A stretch of DNA of 64,000 nt, from positions 38,631 to 102,630 of the forward strand of contig SIAN01000010.1 in assembly GCA_009691715.1 (NCBI GenBank), written 5' to 3'. A program made the position numbers and the translations under genes. The DNA is from Planctomycetota bacterium (GTDB lineage: Bacteria; Planctomycetota; B15-G4; SIAN01). How positions within the stretch are numbered: the first letter of the stretch is position 1; every line of letters starts with the position of its first letter. The notes beneath the pieces are model-generated. The model saw nothing but the letters and a program-made list of their open reading frames with translations, had not been told where the DNA came from and did no database searches. Positions 51,470 through 61,600 of the stretch are shown here, in pieces.

Positions 51470-52236
51470 CCCATGCACTGCCCGCCGTCGACGCGCAGGC
51501 AGGTGCCGGTGATGTAGCGGCTGCGCGGTGAGGCGAGGAAGAGGATCGCGTCGGCCACTTCGTCGGCGTCGCCGAAGCGGCCGAGGGCGGCGGCCTGTCG
51601 CGCGGCGGTTTTCACTGGCTCCGGCAAGCGCGCAGTCATCGGCGTGTCGATCAGTCCGGGCGCGATGGCATTCACGCGAATGCCGAAGGCGCCGACCTCG
51701 GCGGCGGCCGACTTCGCCAGCGCGATCACGCCGGCCTTGCTGGCCGCATAGTTCGAGCTGCCGAAGCCGCCGCGCAGCCCCAGGATCGAGCTGATCAGCA
51801 CGATCGCGCCGCCGCCTTGCGCGCGCAGGCGCGGAACCGCCGCTCGCACGACGTGGAACGAGCCGTCGAGGTTGACCGCGAGGACGCGCCGCCACCGTTC
51901 GTCGTCGAGCTTCCAGACCAGGTCATCCGCGGTCACGCCCGCGCAGTGGACGACGGCGTCGAGGCGGCCGAACCGGTCGAGGGCGGTGGCGAGAGCACGC
52001 TCGACCTCGGTCGGCTGGGTCACGTCGCAGGCGACGACGGCGCAGCGCGCGGGGTCGGCGGTCGGGTCGCCTGCGCTCGGCTGTGATGTTGGTTGTGGTG
52101 GTGGCGGCGGTGCGACGCAGTCGGCGGCGACGACGCGCGCGCCCTCGTCGAGGAAGCGACGCACGGTGGCAGCGCCGATGCCGGACGCGGCACCTGTGAC
52201 CAGCGCGACCTTTCCTGCGAGTTCGAAACCCGTCAT
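51463..52236 (-). CDS. Short-chain dehydrogenase/reductase (FabG-like)
   Basis: 257 residues. NAD(P) site 'VALVTGAASGIGAATVRRFL', 'VVACDVTQP', 'VVHCAGVTADD', catalytic Ser in 'IVLISSILGLRGGFGSSN', Tyr-x3-Lys in 'YAASKAGV', and 'VNAIAPGLIDTPMTARLPEP'. A Pro-rich insert (about 40-62) between strands 2 and 3 is unusual. It ends 'GTCLRVDGGQCMGY', the usual SDR tail. Likely a 3-oxoacyl- or sugar/alcohol oxidoreductase; the substrate cannot be told. Confidence 0.92.
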   Translation of the reverse strand: MTGFELAGKVALVTGAASGIGAATVRRFLDEGARVVAADCVAPPPPPQPTSQPSAGDPTADPARCAVVACDVTQPTEVERALATALDRFGRLDAVVHCAGVTADDLVWKLDDERWRRVLAVNLDGSFHVVRAAVPRLRAQGGGAIVLISSILGLRGGFGSSNYAASKAGVIALAKSAAAEVGAFGIRVNAIAPGLIDTPMTARLPEPVKTAARQAAALGRFGDADEVADAILFLASPRSRYITGTCLRVDGGQCMGY

Positions 52237-52335
52237 GGTTGACTCACGAAGACCGCGCCAAGTTCGCCCAGGACCGCGGCGACGATGGAGCGGTCCACCG
52301 CGGCTCAGCAGCGTTCATACTTCCAATTGCGGCGC

Positions 52336-52905
52336 TTAACCCTGCGCGAGCCACTCGATCGCAGTGGCGATGCGTCGCGCGCGAGTGGCGTCTTGCTTCG
52401 CGTCCGCGACCCACTCGACGTAATCGGCGCGCGCGCTCGGCGGGAAGCCGTCGAGCGTCGCCTTTGCCTTGGCGCTCTTCTTCAAGGCGGCCGCGAATTC
52501 GGGATGCGGAGCGGCCGCCTTCGTGGGCCGCGTCTTCCGCCGCACGACCTTGACGCCCGCCTCGCTCAACTTCATCGCGGTCTTCACGTACTTCGCCAGC
52601 ACCGCCTTCGAGGGCAGGTCGGAGAGATGCTTCAGGCAACCGAAGCTCCCCATCGCCTCCTTCGCCTTGCGATCGGCGCCGACGATCACGTCGTGCTTCC
52701 AGAAGCCGAACACGGCGTTCGCCTTGAACGCGGCCATCCCGCAGAGGATCCCCTTTCACTCGAACGACGGCATCCGCCACTTGATCGTCTCCTCGATCTC
52801 GGGGCAAGCGCTGTGCACGACCGCGCGCAAGTGCGTGAGGATCGGCTGAGCAAAGTCGGTGGCGTTCGCGATGTAGGCGTCGACGCGGGGGTTGCGCTGG
52901 CCCAT
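52336..52905 (-). CDS. DUF1801/YdhG-like protein with an in-frame TGA (candidate selenoprotein)
   Basis: From ATG 52905 the frame reads 'MGQRNPRVDAYIANATDFAQ', 'HLRAVVHSACPEIEETIKW' and 'RMPSFE', a TGA (52756-52758, codon 50), then 'KGILCGMAAFKANAVFGFWK' in the same frame to TAA at 52336. Together this is one full DUF1801 protein (189 residues): the N-terminal helix pair, the conserved M-P-x-F and GMAAFK core, and an Ala/Lys-rich C-terminal extension with 'GFPPSARADYVEWVADAKQD'. With Sec the motif is Sec-x4-Cys. A five-pair hairpin with a GATGG loop 17 nt after the TGA (52729-52743) could be a SECIS. Related proteins often have Tyr here, so a nonsense change remains possible. Fold role: frataxin-like small-molecule binding. 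Confidence 0.7.
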
Positions 52906-53040
52906 GAGGGCGGATCCTCGAGAGGTCGACGGAACGACGGTTCCGCGCGGCGCGGGAGGATAGGCGAGTCGTGCGGCGGTCGATCGCGCTTGGCGCGCTG
53001 ATCCTGTTGCCGGCACGCGCGCCTCATGGACGGTTCCGCG

Positions 53041-54139
53041 TCACTCGACCACGCTGAACGTCCCCGCATCCAACCAGAGCGTGCCGCGTTCGAGGCGGAA
53101 GCCGATCGTGATCGTCTCGGCGTCCGCCGGCACGGTGGCGGTCACCTCGGCGCGCCTCCACGCCGAGAGCTTGCTCGTGCCCCACCCGAAGCTCCCCCTC
53201 GACCCGATCGCTGTCTTCCGAATGGACGGTGAGGAACGGTCCTTCCGGCGGGACGCTCGCACCGTCGGCGCGGAGGAAGACCGCGAACCGGACCGTCTTC
53301 CCGCGCCATGGCGCCGCGCCAGCCTTCTGGCGGATCCACACGCCGCCGGCCGGGCCGCCGGTGTGCGCGAGACGTGCGCACGCGCTGCCGGTCACGTGCG
53401 ATCCCGTGTCGCGGACGAACTCGTAGACCGAGTTCTCGTAGTCGTCGTCGAACGGATCGCCGACTTCGGCGACGGTCATGAGCCACTCAGCCGGGCGCTC
53501 GCCCTCGGCGGTCGGCCACTCGAAGTCGAGGTTGGTGAAGTTCGCGCGGAGCCGCTTCGGATCGAACAGCGACGTCTGATCGGGACAGACCTCGAAGCGC
53601 AGGTCGTCGATCCAGACCGGCGCCTCCGCCTCGAGGTAGACCCGCGCTCCGATCACGATCGACTCCGCGTCGTAGGGCACGTCGACGCGGGCGGCCAGTC
53701 GCTTCCAGCCGTCGAGCGGGGCGGTGGTGGCTTCGCCCGCGACGGCCGCCGGCAGCCGTTTCGCATCGCTGTCGTAGTCCATCACGCCGTCGGCATTGAC
53801 AAAGACGCCGATCCGCGACCGATCCCACCGCGCCCAGCCGGTGACTTGCACCCGCTTGCCGCGCCAGTCGCCGGCATCGAACTCCTGCGTCAGCGCCCGC
53901 TCCGCCGGAATCCGCGTCGCCGGGCCCGAAATCCGCATCGCACGCGCGCCGGCATGGCGCGTCGATTCGTCGAACTCGGCTTTTCCGTCGAATCCAGTCG
54001 TCCATCCGCCGTCGGAAAGCGGCGACTCGAAGTCGAGGTTCCGCGGCTGCTTCGAGAGCGGCGTCTCGTCGTCAGCGTAGAAGGCGGAGGGAGACGACAG
54101 TGCGACGAGCGAGCCGAGGAGGACTCGTGAAGCGGGCAT
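53041..54139 (-). pseudogene. Secreted carbohydrate-binding-module-like protein with a 3' frameshift
   Basis: A signal peptide (MPASRVLLGSLVALSSPSAF) precedes two jelly-roll-like modules: 'NLDFESPLSDGGWTTGFDGK' with 'KRVQVTGWARWDRS', and 'NLDFEWPTAEGERPAEWLMT' with 'GKTVRFAVFLRADG'. Both have the 'NLDFE...GW' opening of CBM-like domains. At about 53180 the frame slips near a G-run: homology continues as 'TSKLSAWRRAEVTATVPADA' and 'ITIGFRLERGTLWLDAGTFS', ending at TGA 53041, while the original frame runs on to 53024 without meaning. One base gained or lost explains it. Function: extracellular, possibly sugar binding. Confidence 0.7.
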
Positions 54140-54377
54140 GGGAGACCTCCGCCGTCCACTGCATGCGGCCGGTGTCCTCGGAGCCGCAGTCGGTGCAAGG
54201 ATGCGCGACGCTCCAGAACTTCGCTTCCGTGCCGTCGTCGATCCGCTGCTCGCGCGCTTTCAGGCACTTCGGGCAGCGCAGCCACACCGCCGTCATGCGC
54301 GGCCGGTCCTCGGCGCACTGGTGGACCGGCTCGCCGCAGGCGGAACAGGTCCCGGAGTATCCGACGTCCCAGCCCAT
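54072..54377 (-). CDS. Small zinc-ribbon protein
   Basis: 101 residues with three CxxC knuckles: 'CSACGEPVHQC', 'RCPKCLKAREQ' and 'PCTDCGSEDTG', a double zinc-ribbon. Its last 20 residues overlap the start of the CBM-like gene by 68 bp and look unlike the rest, so the true end may be earlier or altered. No family name could be given; such proteins usually bind nucleic acid or stabilise a complex. Confidence 0.6.
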   Translation of the reverse strand: MGWDVGYSGTCSACGEPVHQCAEDRPRMTAVWLRCPKCLKAREQRIDDGTEAKFWSVAHPCTDCGSEDTGRMQWTAEVSHARFTSPPRLARRTVVSLRLLR

Positions 54378-54476
54378 CGAACGGCTCCTCGTAACGAGGC
54401 GGCGATGCTACACCCGACGTAGCTACGCTGCCGCCCGCGAGTTGTCCCGTCGCACCCGAACGCGTGGAGCCGTGCC

Positions 54477-55340
54477 ATGTCGATCGCGTCGTTGCTGTTC
54501 GCGTGTCTGCCGCAGTCCGTGGAACCGATCGACTTCGCGGCGGTGCCGCGCGCGATCGCGAAGGAGCCGGCGTACCTCGCCGCTCCGCGCTACGGCTGCT
54601 TCCTGTTCGGGGAGAACGGCGAGCGGCGGATGTGGGCGGTGCTCGACAAGAGCGACGCGAAGGGCGCCGCGTTCGACGTTCTCCATCTCGACCGCGACTT
54701 CGACGGCGACCTGACCGAGGCGGGGGAGCGCTTCGCAGGCAAGGTGGATGGCCTGAGCAGCAGCGAGGAGCAGCCGTTGTCGGCGACCTTCTCGATCGGC
54801 GACCTCGCGGTCGGCGAGGTGAAGCACACCGACTTCCGGATCGTCTGGTACGCGACGCGCATCTCCTATCGGATGCAGTGGCGCGGCGACAAGGTCACGA
54901 TGGGTCCCTACGCGCCGACGACCGCCCAGAACGCCAGCTTCGCGCCCGACTTGAAGACGGCGCCGCTGTTCGTGCCGGGCCACGACCGGCCGTTCCAATT
55001 CGAGCACTGGATGAGCGGCACGCTCGAGCGCGGCAAGGAGACCTACTTCAAGGTCTTCGTCGGCAACCGCGGCAGCACGAAGGGCACCTTCAGCTGCGTC
55101 GACGACAAGTTCCTGGCGCAAGAGGAGTTCGCGGTCGCGACGCTGATCTACACGACGACCGCTGGCAAGGAGGAGCGCGTGCGCAACGAACTGCGCGAAC
55201 GCTGCTGAGGCATGCTCTGCCACGGCCCCGTGCGGGTCCCCGCCAATGCTCGTCAAGGCTCCGCGATCGTCCGCGTCGAATTGCCGCCGACCTCGAAGTA
55301 CCGCTCGATCGCGACCGATCTAGTAGTCGAGATCCGCTGA
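54477..55340 (+). CDS. Planctomycete exported protein with an in-frame TGA at a Cys-Sec position (candidate selenoprotein)
   Basis: From ATG 54477: short signal (MSIASLLFACLPQSV), then 'CFLFGENGERRMWAVLDKSD', 'FDVLHLDRDFDGDLTEAGER' and 'KEERVRNELRERC'. A TGA (55206-55208, codon 244) follows, and the same frame continues 'GMLCHGPVRVPANARQGSAI' and 'VRVELPPTSKYRSIATDLVV' to TGA 55340. The continuation is typical strand-forming protein and matches the end of related planctomycete proteins, as far as I recall them, in which Cys-Cys-Gly precedes 'GPVRVP'. Sec gives Cys-Sec-Gly, a redox-active arrangement. A hairpin with a GUGC loop exactly 21 nt after the TGA supports it. 287 residues in all. Confidence 0.8.
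55224..55239 (+). promoter_or_regulatory. Candidate SECIS hairpin after TGA 55206
   Basis: GGCCCC-GTGC-GGGTCC pairs with one C-U mismatch; the loop (55230-55233) starts with G, 21 nt after the TGA, the same spacing as in both deiodinase-like genes. Confidence 0.45.
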
Positions 55341-55354
55341 CGGCCGCCGACGGC

Positions 55355-56659
55355 TCACGGCGGCCCCTCGAACAGGAAGCGCAGCACGTCCTCGAACCTC
55401 GCGGCCCACGCCGACTCGTCGTGGATCGCGCCTTCGTACGCGCGCGCCTCGAAGTCGTCGCTGCGGACGAGCCCGGTCGATTCGAGCGCGCTCGCGAAGG
55501 CCCCGAGTTCCGCGAGCCACTCGGCCGAGCGGCGCGCCTGCTCCGGCGTCGCGTCGCCCCACTCGCGCGTCCCCATGTCGAGCCAAACGCGCGGTGTCGG
55601 ATCGGGCGGACGCTCCGTCCAACGCCGGCCGAGCCAGCGTTCGTCCCATCCAAGCGCCGGAGAGAGAGCGGCCGCAGCGGCGAACGACTCGGGATGTTCG
55701 TGCACGAGCCAGAGCGAGACGAGGCCGCCGAGCGACGAGCCGCCGACGGCGGTTGCCTCACGCTCGGGTCGCGTGCGGTAGGTCGCATCGATGAAGGGCT
55801 TCACCTCGTCGAGCAGCATCGCCGCGTGCAGTGCGGCGCGCCCGCTGCCAGGATGCTGCGCCACCGCACTGGGTGAGTACTCGCCGATGCGACCGCCGCT
55901 GTTCTCGATGGCGACGACGATGCGCGGCGCGATCACGCCCGCGGCGACCAGCCGGTCGCAGGTCTCGTCGACCTGCCATTCGCGGCCGGCGAACGACGTG
56001 GCTGCGTCGAAGCAGTTCTGGCCGTCGTGCAGGTAGAGCACGGGAAAGCGCGCCGCCGTGTGGTGCGCGTACTCGAGCGGCAACCAGACGTGGATCGGCC
56101 GCGCCGGAAGGGCGCTCTTGGGACCGAAGCCGGCGTGGTGGTGGAGGCGCGTGGGGTCGACGACGGTCGAAGCCGGCTGCGTCGGCGCGACGGCGAAACG
56201 CGCGACGGCGAGCTCGATCGTCGCGTCGTCGTGCGCGAGGTGGCGCCGGTTCGCGACGTCGGCGCCGCGCGCATCCTTCTCGACCTCACCCCAGCTCCCG
56301 AGCGTGAACTTGAACTCGAGCGCCGCGCCGCGCTCGACCGTCACGTCGCCGTGCCACTTCCCGTCCTCGCCGTGCGCGAGCTTCACGCCATCGGGCTGCC
56401 ACGTCCCGAGTTCCGCGACGTTTCCGGCGAGGTGCAGCGACCGATCGGCCGGCAGCGCGGCCGGCGCCTGCACGACGAAGCGGAGGGTGACAAGCTCGCG
56501 CCCGGGATCGGCCGCCGGCGTTTCGGATGGCGGAGTCGCGAGCGGTGGGGTCGCGGACGGTGGAGGACTCGGTGGATCGGACCGCGGCGAACAAGTCACG
56601 GCAGCGACGAGCAGCAGCACCAGCGCCGCCGCTGCGGCCGTTCGCGCGTCCGCCCTCAC
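55355..56659 (-). CDS. Esterase (Fes/EstD-like) with an N-terminal starch-binding-like domain
   Basis: 434 residues from a GTG at 56659 overlapping the upstream stop (GTGA). An export segment (TAAAAALVLLLVAAVTCS) and Pro/Ser/Thr linker precede a CBM20/48-like domain ('LHLAGNVAELGTWQPDGVKL', 'WHGDVTVERGAALEFKFTLG'). The esterase domain has 'RFPVLYLHDGQNCFDAATSF', the nucleophile elbow 'ATAVGGSSLGGLVSLWLVHE', 'AALSPALGWDERWL', and a late His in 'AYEGAIHDESAWAARF'. Starch- or glycogen-linked ester substrates are plausible by domain pairing. Second gene of a two-gene leftward unit. Confidence 0.83.
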   Translation of the reverse strand: MRADARTAAAAALVLLLVAAVTCSPRSDPPSPPPSATPPLATPPSETPAADPGRELVTLRFVVQAPAALPADRSLHLAGNVAELGTWQPDGVKLAHGEDGKWHGDVTVERGAALEFKFTLGSWGEVEKDARGADVANRRHLAHDDATIELAVARFAVAPTQPASTVVDPTRLHHHAGFGPKSALPARPIHVWLPLEYAHHTAARFPVLYLHDGQNCFDAATSFAGREWQVDETCDRLVAAGVIAPRIVVAIENSGGRIGEYSPSAVAQHPGSGRAALHAAMLLDEVKPFIDATYRTRPEREATAVGGSSLGGLVSLWLVHEHPESFAAAAALSPALGWDERWLGRRWTERPPDPTPRVWLDMGTREWGDATPEQARRSAEWLAELGAFASALESTGLVRSDDFEARAYEGAIHDESAWAARFEDVLRFLFEGPP

Positions 56660-58671
56660 CGGCGCGCCCGCACGAGCGGCACGTCGATCGAGACCAACTC
56701 GCCACGGACCAGATCGACCGGCAGCGGCACGATCGGCAGCCAGTCGCCAACGGCGACGGTCGTCAGCGTCGCGGAGCCTTCGCCGTCGATCATCATGGTG
56801 AAGCCCGCCTCTCCTCCGCCCTTCATCCAGCTCGACACGCGAAGCGACGCATCGGGACCGGTCAGGTCGATCGCGCTGTACCAATCGATGTCAGCGGGCA
56901 CGACGGCGTCGCCCTCGCGCAGCGTGACGGCGAGCCACGCCGGCTCGCGCATCTCGAAGGTGATCTCCGCGGCCTCCGATTCGAGTCGACGGAGAAACGA
57001 CTGCGTCATGAGAGGGCCGCCCTTCGGGATTAGCCGAACGGTGAGGTTGCCGCGTGGCACAACGAATTCGAGCGGTTCACCGTCGCGACTCGTGTCGCCG
57101 CCGCCTGGCGAGAACGGCGGCGCAGCGCGCGAGTCGTCATGCGCTTCATCGTTCGCCCAAGCGCCCAATTGAATGTCTGTTCGTCCCGGCGCATGCGCGT
57201 GCAGGGTGACGTGACACGGCGGCGGCACGACGATCACAATCTCCGCAGCAGCCTGCGGCAGCACTTCGATCCAGGTCGACCAGTGGAGGTCGCGGAACCA
57301 TGCGGCGGCTCCGCCTGCCTCGAGTTCGCCGGCGTCGAATCGACGCTCTTCGGGTCTCGAGCCGGAGGTGAGTTCGACGGCACGGCCTTCTAACTCCGGC
57401 GTGCGCTTGGCGGCGGGGTGAAGCGATCGCACATGCATTTGTGTCGGCAGCGGCGGCATCCCCGGCGCGAGCCACTCGCGCGCGAACTCGATGCGACCGA
57501 TCAGCGGGGCCGTCGCTGGCCAGGCCTTCGGTTGCCAATCGAGTCGCAGGCGGGTCGATTCCCCGACGGAGACGCGCACGAAACCGGTCGCGCTGCCGAG
57601 TTCGGCGGCGTTGGCGGGAGCGGAATCGTCGGTCGCGATGCCGACGAACTCGGACGGTGAGTGCTTGGCGGCGTTGACCACGACGATCCAGTCGCCGCAG
57701 CCGACTCCCGCGATCTGCACGGGCGCCGCTGTGGTGAACGTCGGCGACAACAGGTGCCGCGAGCCAGGAATGACGCTGCGGATCACTTCGCTGAGTTCGC
57801 GTTCGCCGATCCGCTCGCACTCTGCGCGTCGACTCAGCAAGGCGACGCTGGCTTCGAGACGCTCGATCCAGCTGGCGTGGATCGCCGGCTCCTCCGCCGT
57901 GAGGTGACGTCGACGCGCGAGCTGCCCTTCCAGCCGCGCGAGCAGCGCGTCCGCGTCGTGGAGCTGCGCCACCAGCGCCAGCTCCGGCGGCGCACCGACC
58001 ACTTCGACGGTCACGTTCCCTGCCGCGCGCAGTTCGATCGTCCGCGACCCGCCGGCGCTCCACGCGAGTCGAAGGTGACCGGTCTCGTATCCGGGCACCT
58101 TGACCCATCCGCTCGTCACGTCGCGACGCGCATCACGGGTCCGCAGCTGCAACGGCGAGTCGGCCGCGCCGATCACGCTCGCCTTTTCGGGGGGCACCTC
58201 CGTGGGCAGGCCGAAGCTGAACGAGCCGCTGTCGTCGCGATTCGCGAAGACCTCGCAGCTGCGCAGCTCCTCGCCCGTCTCGCGGTCGCGCACGTGCAGC
58301 ACGATCGAGCGTTCACGCTGCGTCGGGCCGCCCGGCGTTTCGCTCCAGAGGCCGTCGTCCTCCGGCACCGTCGGCGTGTCGGAGGGCGGCGTCGCCTCGC
58401 TGCGCACCACCGCGATCGCATCCTCGGGCGCGGCGAACGGCGGCGCCGCCGAGTCGTCTTCGGGTCGCGCGCCCGCCTCGCCGGCTGCGAGTCGCGGCGT
58501 CCCGCTCGATGTCGCGATCCAGACGACGATCCAGACGACGATCCACGCGACAACCGCCGCGACCGCCACCACGACCCGCAGCGCACCGATCGCGCCGCGC
58601 CGGTAGCCTGCGCCGCCGCTTTGCGCGAGGCGATCGCGAGGCTCGGGAGAGGACTCGGATGGTGGCAACAA
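56656..58671 (-). CDS. Membrane-anchored carboxypeptidase-regulatory-like protein
   Basis: About 671 residues if started at TTG 58671 (or 58668); an ATG at 58764 in the same frame would overlap the divergent dehydrogenase start by 106 bp and adds only low-complexity sequence. A very hydrophobic helix 'VAAVVAWIVVWIVVWIATSS' anchors it near the N-terminus. The outer part has beta-sandwich motifs ('VLHVRDRETGEELRSCEVFA', 'VKVPGYETGHLRLAW', 'FVVPRGNLTVRLIPKGGPLM'). It is similar in style to the protein cut off at the left edge. No enzyme motif. It is translated ahead of, and coupled to, the esterase gene. Confidence 0.65.
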   Translation of the reverse strand: MLPPSESSPEPRDRLAQSGGAGYRRGAIGALRVVVAVAAVVAWIVVWIVVWIATSSGTPRLAAGEAGARPEDDSAAPPFAAPEDAIAVVRSEATPPSDTPTVPEDDGLWSETPGGPTQRERSIVLHVRDRETGEELRSCEVFANRDDSGSFSFGLPTEVPPEKASVIGAADSPLQLRTRDARRDVTSGWVKVPGYETGHLRLAWSAGGSRTIELRAAGNVTVEVVGAPPELALVAQLHDADALLARLEGQLARRRHLTAEEPAIHASWIERLEASVALLSRRAECERIGERELSEVIRSVIPGSRHLLSPTFTTAAPVQIAGVGCGDWIVVVNAAKHSPSEFVGIATDDSAPANAAELGSATGFVRVSVGESTRLRLDWQPKAWPATAPLIGRIEFAREWLAPGMPPLPTQMHVRSLHPAAKRTPELEGRAVELTSGSRPEERRFDAGELEAGGAAAWFRDLHWSTWIEVLPQAAAEIVIVVPPPCHVTLHAHAPGRTDIQLGAWANDEAHDDSRAAPPFSPGGGDTSRDGEPLEFVVPRGNLTVRLIPKGGPLMTQSFLRRLESEAAEITFEMREPAWLAVTLREGDAVVPADIDWYSAIDLTGPDASLRVSSWMKGGGEAGFTMMIDGEGSATLTTVAVGDWLPIVPLPVDLVRGELVSIDVPLVRARR

Positions 58672-61600
58672 CCGCGTCGCTCTTGGCGTGGCAGTTAGTG
58701 CAGGGCGCGTGGGCGGCCATGGTGCCGAGCCAGGGCGCTGACGCCAAGGCCGCAGCAAAGCCAATAGCAGCAGCAGCGGCGGCGACCACGCCAGGTGCCG
58801 ACCTCACGCTCCGCTTCGTGCTGCCGCCACCGGCGCCAGGCGAACCCGAGCTCACGGTCACGTTGTGGGCGATCTCTCCGCAGCTCGCGAACCCGACCAA
58901 TCTCGACGTCGACTGCGACGGGCGCGTTTGGGTGACGGAGGCGCTGCGTTATCGCGGGATTCCCGATCACGATCCGAAGGCGCTGCGGCACGAGAAGGGC
59001 GACCGGGTGGTGATCCTCGCCGATCGCGATGGCGATGGCGTGTGCGATGAGAGCAAGGTCTTCGTCGAGGATCCTGATCTGCTGGCGCCGCTCGGCATCG
59101 CGGTGTTCGGACCACCGGGTGGGCCGCGCGAGGTCTACGTGAGCTGCTCGCCGAATGTGTTCCGTTACGTCGACGCGGACGGCGACGACGTGCCGGAGCG
59201 CCGCGACACCTTCCTCACCGGATTCGGTGGGCGCGACCACGACCACGGTGTGCACGCGCTGGTGCAGGGACCCGACGGCGCGCTCTGGTTCAACGCCGGC
59301 AACCAGGGGCCGCACGTCGTGACCGACGCCGACGGCCGCACGCTGCGCGCCGGTTCGTTCATCGACGGCGGGATTGGCGTCGCGGGAGACGACGGGCATG
59401 CGTGGCTCGGCGGGGTCGCGATGCGCGTCGGTCGCGACGGACGCGGCCTCACTGCGCACGCGCACAACTTCCGCAACTGCTACGAGATCGCGGTCGACGC
59501 CTTCGGCGACGTGTGGCAGAACGACAACGACGACGACGGCAATCAGGGCTGTCGCATCGCCTGGGTGATGCGCGGCGCGAATCAGGGTTACGTCAGCGCG
59601 GACGGCAAGCGCAGCTGGCAGGCCGATCGCCGGCCGGGACAGTCGACGGCGACCGCGCACTGGCATCAGGACGATCCGGGCGTTGCGCCGAGTGGCGCGA
59701 TCACCGGCGCCGGCGGTCCGACCGGCATCGTGCTGCACGAAGGAAGCGCGCTCGGCAGCGCGTGGGATGGAGCGCTCCTCTCTTGCGACGCGGGCCGCAG
59801 CCTCGTGTGGGGTTGCGTGCCGCAGCCGCAGGGCGCCGGCTTCACGCTCGCGCCGACGGTCTTCCTGCAGCCGCGCACCGACGATCCCGAACGCAGCCTG
59901 TTCCGTCCGAGCGACGCCGCGGTCGACCTCGACGGCGCGCTCTTCGTCGCGGACTGGTGGGATCCGATGGTGGGTGGCCACGGGATGCTCGATCGCGCGG
60001 GCGGTGGCCGGATCCTGCGGGTGCAGCGACGCGGGGCGAAGGGAGCGAGCGCGGCGCGGCCCGATTTCGAGACGATTGAAGGCGTGCTCGCGGCGCTCGA
60101 CTCGCCGGCGGTGCATGTGCGCGCGGCGGCGTTCGATGCGCTCGGGAGCCCGGGCCTCGGGAACCCGCTTCACCTCGACGTGGTCGCGGACAAGATCGCG
60201 CGATTGGGTCCGACGCCTGCCGCGGCGCGCCAGATCTGGCTTCTCGCGCAGGAGAGGGGCGAGGGGCAGGAGCTTGTCCAGAGTTTTCAGGATCCGAAGT
60301 TCGCGGCGCCGCTTGTCGTGACGGCGTTGCGCGCGGTGCCGCCCGACTGGGGCACCGAACGCGGACGCGGCGTTGCGCGGCGGCTGGCGGCGAGCGCGTC
60401 GCCCGCGATCCGGCGCGAAATCGCGCTCGCAATGCGCGGCGCGCCGCTTCTTCATCTTCGTGAGATTGCGGTGGCGCTCGCGCGCGCTCTCGACCCGGCC
60501 GATCGCTTCGAGGTCGAGGCGTTCGGCCTGCTGTGCGAGGGATTCGAGGACGCGCTCTGGCCCGACCTCGTCGCCGCGCTCGGCGACACGCCGACGAAAT
60601 GGTCGGCGCGGTTCGAGGCGATCGCGTGGCGGCTCCATCCGGCGGCGGCGCTCGATGCCTTCGTCGCGCGCGCGCGATCGACGGAACTGCCGTTCGAGAC
60701 GCGGCGCCGCGCCGTCGATGCGCTCGCCTTCGTCCCGTCGCCACGCGTCGCCGACGCGCTCTTCGAGCTGCTGCGCCACGGTCCCGACGACATCCGGCCG
60801 CACGCCGCGGCGTGGCTGCAGCAGCGTGGCGGGCTCTCGCTCGAACGCGGCGCGGCGGCGTGGAGCAGCGGCGTGATCCGCCACGACGACGCGAAGCGCG
60901 TCGCGGGCGAGATCGAGGTCGCGGTCGACCTGACCGGCGCCGAATTGCTCTGGCTGGTGGTCGGCGACGCGGGCGACGGCAACGGCCACGACTGGGCCGA
61001 CTGGATCGAGCCCACGCTCCACGGTCCGGCGCGCGCCGACGGCACCCACGAGACCGTGCGCCTCACGACGCTTGCGCCGTTGGTCGCCAACGTCGGTTGG
61101 GGATCGCTCGGCGTCGACCAGAGCTGCGGCGGCGGGCCGTTGCGCAGCGAGTTCGGGCCGATCGCCTTCGGCTTCGGCGCCCACGCCAGCTCCGAGCTCG
61201 CGTTCCTGCTGCCGCCCGGCCGCTTCGAGCGTTTCACGGCGCGCGCCGCGCCCGACCTCGGCGGCAGCGAACAGTCCGGAGCGCGCACGTCGCTCGAATT
61301 CTCAGTGCATGTCACGAAGTCGCTTGGCGGCGCCGCAACCGGCGATTCGCCCGAGCGCACGGCCGACATCGCACGCCTTGCGTCCCTGCGCGATCGACTG
61401 CTCGAGCGGACGACGCCGCGTGACGAGCAGTTGAAGCTGGTGCGCAAGCTCGCCGCCGATCCTGCAGCGGGACTGCTGCTGATCGAACTGGCGGGTCGCG
61501 GCGCGCTCGATGAAGAGTTGCGCGAAGCCGCCGCGCCCGCGCTCTTCCGCCATCCCGACCTCGCCGTGCGCGCGCTCGCAAGCGAGTCGTTCCCGCTGCG

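Noticed and set aside
24258..55340. UGA reassigned to tryptophan as an explanation for the in-frame TGA codons
   Set aside because: TGG is used freely for Trp throughout, and many genes end in TGA inside ATGA/GTGA overlaps with the next start (for example 11409-11412, 16547-16550, 20454-20457). These would all read through if UGA were Trp.
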